Assembly: GCA_937873135.1 (NCBI GenBank)
Contig: CALMVQ010000276.1
Location: forward strand, 1 to 49,363
Source: an uncultured Scytonema sp.
GTDB taxonomy: Bacteria > Cyanobacteriota > Cyanobacteriia > Cyanobacteriales > Nostocaceae
Direction: 5' to 3'
Length of the DNA stretch: 49,363 bases
Positions 15,896-24,744 of the stretch are shown piece after piece. The notes under the pieces were generated by a model. It saw nothing but the letters and a program-made list of their open reading frames with translations, made no database searches and was not told where the DNA came from. Position 1 is the first letter of the stretch. Every line of letters begins with the position of its first letter. Both the position numbers and the translations under genes were made by a program.

Positions 15896-16600
15896 ATGTT
15901 CAAGCGATTTCTGTTTCTGTTTGCTTGCACTACAGGGGGCATCGGTGCTGCTATGTTCTTTTTTTGGCAACAGGCAACCCAACTGCCAACCAGATACACA
16001 AATCCACCATCGACGACAAAAGCACTTCATCTAACTGACAAAACCCAAATTAAACAAGCTCGTGAGCAGGTGTTGCATAAAGTTTCAAAGCACCTTAAAG
16101 ATTCACAAACCGAAGGGGAAGTGCAACTAGACGCTCATGAAGTCAATGCATTGGTAGATGGTGAAATTGCCAAAACATCTAATAAAAGTCGGCTGGCTCA
16201 AGCTATTTCCGATACAAATACTCAAATTAAAGACGGGAAAATTTCCGTAGGTGCAGTCGTTGATTTGAAGAAAATCCCCTTAAACGAATTGCACACAGGG
16301 AAACAAGGAGCGATCGCTCAACTGCTGAAAATACCAGTCATTAAAGAACATCCTGTATACATTGAGCTTGAAGGCAAACCAACTATTCGTCATCGAAAAG
16401 TGAACTTAGACAATACAACTCGCGTCAAACTCGGTAATTTTAGCTTCACCCTTGCTGAACTATCTGAATATTTGGGGATTCCCCAAGAACGCTTAAACCA
16501 ACAAATTTCAAAGGAACTCAAGACTTTACCACCGTTCGTGGAAGGCGCGGAAATTGTTGGCAATGCCGTTGTGCTTCGGGGAGGGAAAACTATACAGTAG
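15896..16600 (+). CDS. Membrane-anchored conserved hypothetical protein (234 aa)
   Basis: One N-terminal membrane anchor (FKRFLFLFACTTGGIGAAMF) is followed by a soluble, probably extracytoplasmic domain. Visible patterns: QLDAHEVNALVDGEIAKTS, KISVGAVVDLKKIPLNEL, KLGNFSFTLAELSEYLGIP and GAEIVGNAVVLRGG. The alternating beta pattern recalls lipid-binding LmeA/DUF2993-like proteins, but this is only an impression. Single gene; function unknown. Confidence 0.7.
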   Translation: MFKRFLFLFACTTGGIGAAMFFFWQQATQLPTRYTNPPSTTKALHLTDKTQIKQAREQVLHKVSKHLKDSQTEGEVQLDAHEVNALVDGEIAKTSNKSRLAQAISDTNTQIKDGKISVGAVVDLKKIPLNELHTGKQGAIAQLLKIPVIKEHPVYIELEGKPTIRHRKVNLDNTTRVKLGNFSFTLAELSEYLGIPQERLNQQISKELKTLPPFVEGAEIVGNAVVLRGGKTIQ

Positions 16601-16705
16601 TCTGTTACGTTAAGGTTGCTGAGTCAAGGGCGGGGGAATGGAACTTAGGACAAGAGAATTGAAGGTATATTGAACTTAAGGTAAGAGAATTGAAGGAAAA
16701 ATTTT

Positions 16706-16882
16706 ATGTCTACATATAATGAAGTACGGCATCTAGCTGAAAGCCTCACTCCTGACGAGCAAATGCGGCTGATCGAGGATTTGTCAAAGTTAATTCGTCA
16801 AATGGTTACACTAACACCTAAGCCAAAGCGTAGTATTCTAGAATTGCGCGGATTGGGTAAAGAAATCACCGAATGGCATTGA
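16706..16882 (+). CDS. VapB-type antitoxin-like protein, copy 1 (58 aa)
   Basis: The sequence reads MSTYNEVRHLAESLTPDEQM..., ending RSILELRGLGKEITEWH. This is the short antitoxin type that precedes PIN toxins in cyanobacteria. In the +1 frame the sequence continues GIDAQEYVNQERDSWNG, which is how family members normally end, so this copy and copy 2 seem to share an old +1 shift near the C-terminus. No toxin follows this copy. Confidence 0.65.
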   Translation: MSTYNEVRHLAESLTPDEQMRLIEDLSKLIRQMVTLTPKPKRSILELRGLGKEITEWH

Positions 16883-16997
16883 TGCTCAAGAATATGTCAA
16901 TCAAGAACGCGATTCATGGAATGGTTAGCCCTATGACGAGGACAAGAGAATTAACGGTATATTGAACTTAAGGTAAGAGAATTAAAAAAGAAATTAT

Positions 16998-17174
16998 ATG
17001 TCTACATATCACGAGGTACGCCGTCTAGCTGAAAGCCTCACTCCTGACGAGCAAATGTGTCTGATTGAAGACTTGTCAAGGTTAATTCGTCAAAGGGTGA
17101 CAATGACGCCCAAGCCAAAGCGCAGCATTCTTGAATTAGAAGGATTAGGCAAAGAAATCACCGAATGGAGTTGA
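16998..17174 (+). CDS. VapB-type antitoxin-like protein, copy 2 (58 aa)
   Basis: The sequence reads MSTYHEVRRLAESLTPDEQM..., ending RSILELEGLGKEITEWS. About 80 percent of residues match copy 1. It precedes the frameshifted PIN toxin gene at 17208, so this is the copy with its partner. The same out-of-frame tail (DAQQYVNQERDSWNG) follows the stop and overlaps the toxin start. Confidence 0.65.
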   Translation: MSTYHEVRRLAESLTPDEQMCLIEDLSRLIRQRVTMTPKPKRSILELEGLGKEITEWS

Positions 17175-17207
17175 TGCTCAACAGTATGTGAATCAGGAAC
17201 GCGATTC

Positions 17208-17652
17208 ATGGAATGGCTAACCCAGCTACAGGGAAAAATTGTAGGTTTGGATACTGCTCTACTCCTCCGCCTTGATTGAGAAAAATACAAACTATTTGGA
17301 TACAATGCGGCTGTTTTTTAGAGCTTTGAATCAGGGTGAATTTACCGTTGTGACATCTGTAGTGACGATAGCAAAAGTTTTAGTTTATCCTTTGCGACAA
17401 AGGAGTGCAGCCTTGGCTCAACAATATCGTAATATTCTGTTTAATTCCCAAGGTTTGACGACTATGGAAGTTGTTCCGGTAATCGCTGAAACTGCTGCAC
17501 AACTTCGAGCAGATTATAACTTGAGAACACCAGATGCGATTCAAATGGCTACAGCTATCAGTGAAGGCGCTTCTTTTTTCTTGACTAATGATGCCCGTTT
17601 GCCATCGTTACCTGGGCTGTCAGTGTTAGTTTTAGATCAACTGATAGCTTGA
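17208..17652 (+). pseudogene. Frameshifted PIN-domain toxin (VapC-like)
   Basis: ATG 17208 gives MEWLTQLQGKIVGLDTALLL, then LD and a TGA. In the next frame the protein continues IEKNTNYLDTMRLFFRAL..., PDAIQMATAISEGASFFLTN and DARLPSLPGLSVLVLDQL. The expected GLDTxPLIYFIE junction is 1 bp too long, so a +1 insertion in about 17255-17272 broke the gene. The first Asp (GLD) and the later Asp residues (TPDAIQMA, TNDAR) of the PIN active site are otherwise present. Confidence 0.8.
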
Positions 17653-17786
17653 GTATTTCTCTTTAGTGCGTTTTTCATAGAATTACTGTAACCATCTCTA
17701 TGTCAACACCATCTGAAACTGTAACAACCACAATTGAACTCACAAATGGCAGATAAGAAGGCTTGCTTTTTTTGGGACACATAGAT

Positions 17787-17894
17787 GCGATCGCGCATAG
17801 CTTCATCCTGAATAAACGTGGCGTTGGTATCCTCGTAAACCCAGTTATCAACAGCATCCGTAGTTGCACTCCAACCCATTGTATTCACTAACCG
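17787..17894 (-). pseudogene. 108-bp fragment copied from chlH
   Basis: The minus strand encodes [20 protein letters not shown] then [16 protein letters not shown]. This is almost the same as ChlH residues coded at 26193-26300 of this window, in the same orientation, with about four base differences over 108 bp. Both flanks are unrelated to chlH. It is an isolated gene fragment, 8.4 kb from its source. Confidence 0.9.
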
Positions 17895-18067
17895 CAATTT
17901 GCTTTAGAAAAGTTTACAACATGCACCTTTTTTGTTCAGGGTAAGCGCATTTCAAATGGGATTGAGCTTTTATCTCTGTGGCTCAAGCCCTAGAAATGAA
18001 AGCATTTTTCTTATAACCCCATATTTACCTGTGTGGTAAATAGTTTTAACTTTGCACAAAAGTCCAA

Positions 18068-18098
18068 TAATGAGTTAGGGGTGAGTTCTAACTCATTA
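18068..18098 (-). terminator. Hairpin downstream of the 18109-18312 gene
   Basis: TAATGAGTTAG and CTAACTCATTA form a perfect 11-bp stem with a 9-nt loop, 11 bp after the stop of the small minus-strand gene. On that strand it is followed by TTGGACTTTT. A plausible, weak terminator. Confidence 0.45.
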
Positions 18099-18108
18099 CT
18101 GGATATTC

Positions 18109-18312
18109 TTAATTAGAATCCTTCTGTTCAAAATCTGCTGCAAAGCATTGTTTTTTATCAATTTCTGACTTAATGATGAGTCCTTGATTATTGACTCCTA
18201 TTTCAACTCGGTATTGACCATTAACCATATTAATCGCTGTGTAAGCTACTGTACCAGACATAATCAGCCCACACAGTGTCAAGGTTAATTGCAGGATTTC
18301 TAATCTTTTCAT
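18109..18312 (-). CDS. Small single-span membrane hypothetical protein (67 aa)
   Basis: MKRLEILQLTLTLCGLIMSG gives one N-terminal hydrophobic span. It is followed by YRVEIGVNNQGLIIKSEIDK, and the ending carries one Cys (KKQCFAADFEQ). No recognised family. A hairpin follows the stop. It may be a small exported or membrane protein. Confidence 0.45.
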   Translation of the reverse strand: MKRLEILQLTLTLCGLIMSGTVAYTAINMVNGQYRVEIGVNNQGLIIKSEIDKKQCFAADFEQKDSN

Positions 18313-18632
18313 TGTCTCTAGCTCTCAACTCGTATATTCTCATTTAAAATTAAGGCTGGTTGAGAACTGGGTTGATCAAGACTTCATCATTAGCTGACTT
18401 ATCTTTGATTTTTGGGGGAAATGTAGATGAGTTTAGGTTGTCAGGTGATTGAGGCTCTCAATTCTGAGTGGGTGACATGAAAGATAGAATGTAGACAACC
18501 CGCGACACTTGCACAGGGAATATCATGGCAATAGAATCCTCTGGGGTTTGCTCACTTGGGCGATCGTCGAACTATAAAAATCCCATTTGATTTTGGAATA
18601 AACTGCGTACATCTGTAGAGTGTCAAAATCTA

Positions 18633-18918
18633 GTAGGGGCAGGTTTTACAGATTGATTTTCCAGCCGATACAGTTAATCGGCAAAACCTGCCCGTACAGG
18701 AGTAGGGGCAGGTTTTACAGATTGATTTTAAAACCGATAAGTTAATCGGCAAAACCTGCCCGTACAGGAGTTAGGAGTAGGGGCAGGTTTTACAGATTGA
18801 TTTTCCAGCCGATAAGTTAATCGGCAAAACCTGCCCGTACAGGAGTCAGGAGTAGGGGCAGGTTTTACAGATTGATTTTCCAGCCGATAAGTTAATCGGC
18901 AAAACCTGCCCGTACAGG
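18633..18918. repeat. Four tandem copies of a 67-bp hairpin unit
   Basis: Units are at 18633-18700, 18702-18768, 18777-18843 and 18852-18918. Each reads GTAGGGGCAGGTTTTACAG...CCGATAAGTTAATCGG then CAAAACCTGCCCGTACAGG. The outer arms GGGCAGGTTTT and AAAACCTGCCC pair, and the inner arms CCGAT and ATCGG pair. Each unit can thus form a two-part hairpin or cruciform. The units are nearly identical (unit 2 has AAAA for CCAG) and separated by short GGAGTT/CAGGA spacers. The rest of 18313-19231 shows no gene. Confidence 0.95.
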
Positions 18919-19234
18919 AGTCTTGTCGTGAAGAATACATATCTAGACTGGGTTTAAATCGCAGTTTGAAACTGTCTGGTTATTTTTGCCGCGCTGTACT
19001 AGTCCTATAATTATTTATATTTAAATTTGCGGTTTATACTTAATATGTTGGAATTGATGATGTATCAAAAAATGTTTGACATCAGGTCATGTAAATTGAT
19101 TTTTTATTGTTGGTGAGAAATGTGGGCTAAGTATTTTGCGGCGCTTGTCGCCCCCTCATCTCTCAATGACTACTAATACTGGTTATTGAGTATAGAAGTC
19201 TGATACACTATTAGCAGTTTATCAATGGGGAGTG

Positions 19235-20317
19235 ATGGCGCGATCGCTTCGAGTAGCTCCAGACTATATTAATAAAGTGAAGTCAGCACTTCAGCGTAAT
19301 GACTATTCTAGCCAGACGAGGTTGGCTGAGGACGTAGAACTGTCTCCATCCACAGTCAAAAGCTTTCTTAATGGTAGAGCGATTGATTATGATAATTTCC
19401 GAGAACTCTGCAAGAAGTTGGGTTTAGACTGGCAAGAAATCGCATACAAAGAACCAGAAACTCAGCAAACTAATCAGGAAGAATCACCTTTTATAACTGG
19501 CACACCCATCACCCAACCGCGTTATTTTTTTGGACGCGAGAAGGAATTAAAACGCCTGTTTAACCTACTCAAACGCCATCCTCTGCAAAACGCCGCCATT
19601 ATCGGTAAAAAGCGTATTGGCAAAACATCTTTACTGCATTATCTAAAAAACATCTCTACAACCCCAGCAGAACAGCTGCGTCTTGGTCAAAAATCTGATT
19701 GGCTACCTCATCCAGAAAGTTACCAGTGGGTATTCGTAGACTTGCAGGACGCTCGAATGCAAAGTCGGGAAGGATTATTAAAGTATATCCTAGAATCTTT
19801 AAAGATGAAAGTGCTAACGCCTTGCGATTTAGATCATTTCATGAATGAACTCAGCGAAAACTTATCTTCTCCCACAGTCATCTTATTAGATGAAATTGGC
19901 GTTGGTTTACAACGTTGTCCAGAGTTAGATGATACCTTTTGGGAGAGTTTGCGATCTTTAGCAACTAACCAGACACGGGGAAATCTAGCATTTATCTTAA
20001 CTACTCCCGAATCACCAATTGACTTAGCGCGTAACACAGGACACAGTTCACCCTTTTTTAATATTTTCGGCTACACCGCATATCTAGAAGCTTTGACAGA
20101 ACAAGAAGCACAGGAATTAATAGCGAGTTCGCCAATACCCTTTCCTAGTGAAGATGTCGAGTGGATTTTAACTCAAAGTCATTGTCATCCGCTTTTATTA
20201 CAAATTCTCTGTCGAGAAAGATTATTTACTCTAGAAGAAGGAGAGACTAATGATAATTGGCAGGAGGAAGGTTTACGACAGATGGAACCGTTTGCTGATT
20301 TATTAGCTGAGAAATAG
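19235..20317 (+). CDS. HTH-AAA ATPase (STAND-like), first of a pair
   Basis: 360 residues. Residues about 1-70 (VAPDYINKVKSALQRNDYSS, STVKSFLNGRAIDYDNFREL, CKKLGLDWQEIAY) form the HTH-like domain found at the N-terminus of many cyanobacterial NB-ARC and WD40 proteins. A P-loop ATPase follows: ITGTPITQPRYFFGREKEL, Walker A GKKRIGKTSLLHYL (about 124), Walker B VILLDEIG, and TQSHCHPLLLQILCRE in the C-terminal helices. GTG at 19232 precedes the ATG at 19235; GGGGAG lies just upstream. It is followed after 61 bp by a larger ATPase with the same module, so they probably form one operon. No effector domain is seen; a sensor or regulator role is inferred. Confidence 0.8.
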   Translation: MARSLRVAPDYINKVKSALQRNDYSSQTRLAEDVELSPSTVKSFLNGRAIDYDNFRELCKKLGLDWQEIAYKEPETQQTNQEESPFITGTPITQPRYFFGREKELKRLFNLLKRHPLQNAAIIGKKRIGKTSLLHYLKNISTTPAEQLRLGQKSDWLPHPESYQWVFVDLQDARMQSREGLLKYILESLKMKVLTPCDLDHFMNELSENLSSPTVILLDEIGVGLQRCPELDDTFWESLRSLATNQTRGNLAFILTTPESPIDLARNTGHSSPFFNIFGYTAYLEALTEQEAQELIASSPIPFPSEDVEWILTQSHCHPLLLQILCRERLFTLEEGETNDNWQEEGLRQMEPFADLLAEK

Positions 20318-20378
20318 CAGATGAACTTATGAAAGCACATCGGATAGAAACAATATTATTAACCTAAGCAGGCAAATT

Positions 20379-22790
20379 ATGCCTTCTCAAAACTCACCCA
20401 CTAACTACGCTGAAATCTACACCGATGCACCTAAACTCCACCCTAATTTGATCATAGGTGGTTTACAACTGTTATTTTGGCTGTTTTTTCGTCCTGAAAC
20501 TTGGTATAAGAACGCAATACATATTAGAGATGAGATTAACTCTTTAGTAGACTTAAAAAAACCATTTGTATGGCAGTCAGTGCTACAAGGGTATTTAATT
20601 GTACCTCTCTGGGCTAATTTTATTGTTGGCTTTGTTCTTTGGGTATTGGTTGTGGGATTGTCTATTTTTTTGTGTGTTGTGGCGTCAAGCTTTGGGTGTT
20701 GTGTAGCTTTTAGCGTTGCGTTAGGCGTGGCGGGTGGCGTGGCGGGTGGCGTAGCAGGTGGCGTGGCCTTAGGCGTGGGGTTTGGCGTGGCCAGAGGCGT
20801 GGCGTTAGGCGTGGATGATCAAAATTCGATGCTGGCAGGCTTGTTCTTGGGGATACCAGGAGGTTTAGGCTTTGGTGTGGCTGGTGGGCTGGTACATGGT
20901 ATAGCGTTAGGCATTGCGTATGGTCTTGCCTTTGCTGTGCTGTTCTTTCTGGGTATCACTATCAACTTATGGAGACCAATAGTTTTATATCCACTACTAC
21001 AATTATGGAATTTACAGCTTTATCAACTGGAAAAAAGCCGCATCTATCAGCGTTCTACTTTATTAAGATTATTAAATACATCTCCTGAACGAATTAACCA
21101 AAGACACACAAATGAATCTGCTAATTTTATATTTATAAACTTAATATTACGTTTAGTTTATCAATTTAATAACAAAATTATAAATGAGTATTCCAGTTTA
21201 TTACGCTATCATTCAGCCTTTTGGGATCAATTTCAGCGCATACCCTTATACGGCTTAGATAAGTACTTACTTCTGGTCATAGAACACAATCCATCTGAGG
21301 GTAAAGCTGCTACTGATTATCTGAATGAACGTCGTCAAAAATGGGTAGTTCAAATTGCTAAAGATGCTCTACGCTTAAGAGACTGTGCTGATGTAGAAGC
21401 TATACGTCAGGTTTATCGCAATATAGAAATTAACGAATTAGGAAACTCAACTAACTCTTTGCTAAGCATCTTTACTCGCATCAGTCGGAATGTAAACGCA
21501 GCATTAGAACAAAGAAGTAATTACAACCAACGTATATCTCTTAAGGCTGTAGCCGCTCAATTAAGTGCACAGTTAGAAAATTTCAATCGTAGTAATAATA
21601 AATACGCTTCTTTTTTCCAACCATTTGCTCAAAGATGGCTGGATATAATCAACAAATATCTAGACGAACTGGCTATTAAAGTTGAACAAAACCAAGAAAT
21701 TGACTCTCCTTATATTATTGGTGTACCACTTACACTAGAGCAAAAAATTTTTATTGGACGTAGTGATATTGGTCTACGTATTGAAAAATTACTTTTAGAT
21801 CGCCGCCGTCCTCCCTTACTACTTTACGGTCAGCGACGTATGGGTAAAACTTCTCTGCTCAACAACATCGGAAAGTTACTTCCCAATTCCATCATCCCCA
21901 TGTTTGTAGATTTACAAGGCCCACTCTCATCAGCAAGTAACGACACAGGCTTTCTCTACAATCTTGCTAAGGGAATGATAACTTCCGCCAAACAACAAAG
22001 CGCCTTAACGTTGCCAACACTTTCACGAGTAACATTAGCAGATGATCCTTTTACAGGGTTTGATGAATGGCTAGATCAGGTAGAACAATCACTTGAAAAC
22101 AATACTGCTTTGCTAATGTTAGACGAGTTTGAAACTTTAGACACTGCTATTAGCAAAGGACGCTTTGATGAACAAGATGTTTTGGGAATGCTGCGTCACT
22201 TGATTCAACATCGTCCCCGCTTCAAAATATTATTAGCAGGCTCCCATACTATTGAAGAATATCAGCGTTGGGCTACTTATCTTATCAACGTTCAAGTAGT
22301 ACATATCTCTTATTTAAAAGAAGACGAAGCACGACACTTAATTGAAGATCCAGTCCAAGATTTTACTCTCCGCTATGAACCTAATGCAGTTGAGCGGGTA
22401 TTGCAACTTACCCGTTGTCACCCATTTTTAGTACAATTACTTTGTGGGGAAATCATTGTCCTGAAAAATGAGCAAGATCCCTCTATCCGTCGCTTGGCAA
22501 CCTTGGCAGATGTAGAAGCAGCAATACCAGAGGCTTTGAAAAGTGGTGGTTTTTTCTTCGCTGATATTCAAAATAACCAAGTTGATGCAAATGGACGCGA
22601 TATTTTACGCTTTATCGCCGCTCAAGCAGAACAGGGAATTGTCAGCCAGCAAACTTTATCACAACATTTTCCTGATGTTTGGGAAAGAACGATTCCACTG
22701 TTATTGCAACGAGAGTTGATTGAGGAAGTTGCAGAAGGTTATCGCTTCCAAGTGGAGTTAATTCGACAGTGGTTTACTCCTCAACGCTGA
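20379..22790 (+). CDS. Membrane Gly-zipper protein with STAND-like ATPase, second of a pair
   Basis: 803 residues. Residues about 25-65 have a hydrophobic stretch. About 80-200 form a membrane region with GVAGGVAGGVAGGVALGVGF and GIPGGLGFGVAGGLVHGIAL: Gly every four or five residues, as in glycine zippers of pore-forming or oligomeric membrane proteins. About 200-445 are helical. The ATPase follows: SPYIIGVPLTLEQKIFIGRS, Walker A GQRRMGKTSLL (484-494), Walker B ALLMLDEFE (582-583 DE), TRCHPFLVQLLC, and a winged-helix-like end. Its module is a paralogue of the one in the upstream gene. The architecture suggests an ATP-controlled membrane effector; this is inference. Confidence 0.8.
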   Translation: MPSQNSPTNYAEIYTDAPKLHPNLIIGGLQLLFWLFFRPETWYKNAIHIRDEINSLVDLKKPFVWQSVLQGYLIVPLWANFIVGFVLWVLVVGLSIFLCVVASSFGCCVAFSVALGVAGGVAGGVAGGVALGVGFGVARGVALGVDDQNSMLAGLFLGIPGGLGFGVAGGLVHGIALGIAYGLAFAVLFFLGITINLWRPIVLYPLLQLWNLQLYQLEKSRIYQRSTLLRLLNTSPERINQRHTNESANFIFINLILRLVYQFNNKIINEYSSLLRYHSAFWDQFQRIPLYGLDKYLLLVIEHNPSEGKAATDYLNERRQKWVVQIAKDALRLRDCADVEAIRQVYRNIEINELGNSTNSLLSIFTRISRNVNAALEQRSNYNQRISLKAVAAQLSAQLENFNRSNNKYASFFQPFAQRWLDIINKYLDELAIKVEQNQEIDSPYIIGVPLTLEQKIFIGRSDIGLRIEKLLLDRRRPPLLLYGQRRMGKTSLLNNIGKLLPNSIIPMFVDLQGPLSSASNDTGFLYNLAKGMITSAKQQSALTLPTLSRVTLADDPFTGFDEWLDQVEQSLENNTALLMLDEFETLDTAISKGRFDEQDVLGMLRHLIQHRPRFKILLAGSHTIEEYQRWATYLINVQVVHISYLKEDEARHLIEDPVQDFTLRYEPNAVERVLQLTRCHPFLVQLLCGEIIVLKNEQDPSIRRLATLADVEAAIPEALKSGGFFFADIQNNQVDANGRDILRFIAAQAEQGIVSQQTLSQHFPDVWERTIPLLLQRELIEEVAEGYRFQVELIRQWFTPQR

Positions 22791-23024
22791 GATGACTTGA
22801 CGGGAAATAGAAAGGTCGTAATTACGAAATCTTAATACTTTGCGCCCCCATTCTCCGAAATAGCTGACCTGGAACGTTAAGTAAGTGGGCGGAAATAAAC
22901 CCAAATGGTTTGTTGCGGTTAAGAGAGCGCTAAAGCGCAACTACGAGCCAATTACAGAGGTTTTACATTTTGTTACATAGTTGTAATTTTTCTCGCACAC
23001 TTACTTAAGTCATCACAAACCTAT

Positions 23025-23145
23025 TTAATCCTGTACGTAGTCTTGCCCTGTCACCAATGCCAATTCCGCTCGCATAAACTCACGTCCCAAGTAAGCCGCA
23101 TGAGCCAATCGGCGGTTGAATAGTTGTAGCGATCGCCCTACCACA
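23025..23145 (-). pseudogene. C-terminal gene remnant (about 35 codons)
   Basis: On the minus strand a frame reads GRSLQLFNRRLAHAAYLGRE then FMRAELALVTGQDYVQD and a stop. The sense pattern (HAAYLGRE...AELAL...YVQD) resembles the end of a conserved cyanobacterial protein, perhaps the DUF4346 type, but I am not sure. Nothing coding continues upstream. The rest of 22791-23207 contains an AGCGCTAAAGCGC repeat and no gene. Confidence 0.45.
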
Positions 23146-23207
23146 CTTCATCAAACGTTAGATTTACTCAAAATCAAATCGGTATAATTAGTTGTACAAT
23201 CTCTTCT

Positions 23208-23991
23208 ATGTATGACGATACCTGCCGATTCCTTGCCGAACATTTCTCAGCCGACTTTGCCAGTTGGTTGTTAGGAAAGCCTGTCACGATGACAGAACTC
23301 AAACCCTCTGAACTCTCCCTCGATCCGATTCGCGCCGATGCCCTAATTTTACTAGAATCAGACGAATCTGTTTTGCATATCGAGTTCCAAACACTTCCCA
23401 ACAACAATATTCCATTTCGTATTTTGGATTACCGCGTGCGAATGTACCGGAAAGATCCAACCAAACCGATGCGGCAAGTTGTGATTTATCTGAAGCAGAC
23501 TGGATCGCAGTTGGTTTATCAAACGAGCTTTACAATGGAACGTACACGTCATGAGTTTGATGTCATTCGGTTGTGGGAGCAACCTGCCTCACTCTTTTTG
23601 CAATATCCTGGACTATTGCCCTTTGCTACACTGGGACAGACTACAAATCCAGCAGAGACATTACGCCAAGCAACTGAGATTGTAGATCGGATTGAAGACC
23701 CAGCGATACAGGCGAATCTGATAGCAGCCTCAGCAATTTTAGCTGGGTTAAGATTAGAACAAGACGTAATTTATAGTCTAGTGCGGAAAGACATCATGCA
23801 AGAATCTGTGATTTACCGTTCGATTCAGGAAGAAGCAGAGGCAAGGGCAGAGGCAAGAAAACAGAGAGAGATTGCCAGTAATTCTTTACTTTGAAGGTTT
23901 TCCAATTGAAGCTATTGCTCGTATTACCGGATTGTTGATCGAAGAAGTCCAACAACTTCAACAACAACTCAACGAGTCTGCAGAAAGTTAA
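23208..23991 (+). pseudogene. Rpn-family nuclease with frameshifted C-terminus
   Basis: MYDDTCRFLAEHFSADFASW... has the PD-(D/E)XK core of the Rpn / putative-transposase-nuclease family (DPIRADALILL, then VLHIEFQTL, then YRVRMYRKD). The frame stops at 23894 after KQREIASNSLL. In another frame the usual Rpn tail follows: EGFPIEAIARITGLLIEEVQ and QLQQQLNESAES, to 23991. So the gene carries a frameshift near 23880. The shortened product keeps the nuclease core and may still work. The same shifted tail is present again at 24745-24921, so the shift is older than that duplication. Confidence 0.8.
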
Positions 23992-24091
23992 GTTTAGGAG
24001 ATGTGCGGGACGATAGTCGATTCAACTAACGGAGATGTTGTACCGACTGACTGGATGTTGTAACAAGGAATTTAATTTTGTCCGACTACTC

Positions 24092-24322
24092 ATGAACTAC
24101 CGAGATTACATCACGATTGAACCAAATAAACGCAGTGGCAAGCCTTGCGTGCGCGGTTTGCGTATAACGGTTTATGAAGTGCTTGAGTACCTAGCTTCTG
24201 ATATGACAGAAGCAGAGATACTTGAAGACTTTCCCGATTTAACGCGGGAAGATTTTAAAGCCTGCATCGCATATGCGGCTGATCGCGAGCGTCGGTTTAT
24301 GACTGTGCCAATATCCGCATGA
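24092..24322 (+). CDS. DUF433 family protein (antitoxin-like)
   Basis: A 76-residue protein: MNYRDYITIEPNKRSGKPCV..., with the family motif GKPCVRGLRITVYEVLEYLA and ILEDFPDLTREDFKACIAYA. DUF433 proteins are small winged-helix-like proteins that usually precede a DUF5615 PIN-like gene and are thought to act as antitoxins. The start is set at the Met before NYRDY. Its TGA overlaps the ATG of the partner (ATGA at 24319-24322). Confidence 0.85.
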   Translation: MNYRDYITIEPNKRSGKPCVRGLRITVYEVLEYLASDMTEAEILEDFPDLTREDFKACIAYAADRERRFMTVPISA

Positions 24323-24658
24323 AATTGCTTTTTGACGAAAATCTTTCTCCCAAGTTGCCGCTCCGTTTGACTGATGACTGAGCTTTTCCCAAATTCCCTT
24401 CACGTTCGGGATGTTGATATGAAATCAACTATCGATCCAATAGTTTGGGATTATGCAAAGTCGAATGATTTGATGATCGTCTCGAAAGACGCGGATATGC
24501 ACGACAGAAGCTTAGTATTTGGGAATCCACCGAAGGTTATTTGGATTCGGCTTGGCAACTGTTCGACTTTACAGGTTGAAAATTTGCTGCGTCGGAATTT
24601 TGATGCGATCGCATTATTTTACCAAGACAAGTATTTATCACTGCTTGCCTTACCATAA
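24319..24658 (+). pseudogene. DUF5615 PIN-like gene broken by a 7-bp duplication
   Basis: It starts MKLLFDENLSPKLPLRLTDD and hits TGA. In the next frame it continues ELFPNSLHVRDVDMKSTIDP, IVWDYAKSNDLMIVSKDADM and HDRSLVFGNPPKVIWIRLGN. At 24368-24381 the sequence is TGACTGA twice in a row. Removing one copy restores ...LRLTELFPNSLHVRD, so a 7-bp tandem duplication caused the frameshift. The conserved acidic residues (DEN near the N-terminus, SKDADM) are otherwise intact. Confidence 0.88.
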
Positions 24659-24744
24659 TTTCAATCTCACGCCTAATTCGTCACTCGGAAGAAACCGTTT
24701 CACCCTCTGACATTACCTCTACCTCAGGCAAATTTTATTTCTTG

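Larger units (their letters stand above)
16649..17230 (+). repeat. Tandem duplication of an antitoxin unit (292-bp offset)
   Basis: Two copies of the same block start with GGACAAGAGAATT...GGTATATTGAACTTAAGG, then the antitoxin ORF, then the first codons of the toxin (GATTCATGGAATGG). The offset between the two ATGs is 292 bp. The copies differ at scattered positions, so the duplication is not recent. The first copy lost everything after the toxin start. Confidence 0.85.

Noticed and set aside
18633-18918. CRISPR array
   Set aside because: The units are 67 bp with 1-8 bp gaps, contain internal inverted repeats, and have no unique spacers or cas genes nearby.
18728-18940. Minus-strand frame with repeated DSCTGRFCRLTYRLENQ units
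   Set aside because: It only reflects the tandem hairpin repeats; no start signal or family support.
23358-23582. Minus-strand frame antisense to the Rpn gene
   Set aside because: Shadow of the nuclease reading frame with no recognisable motif.
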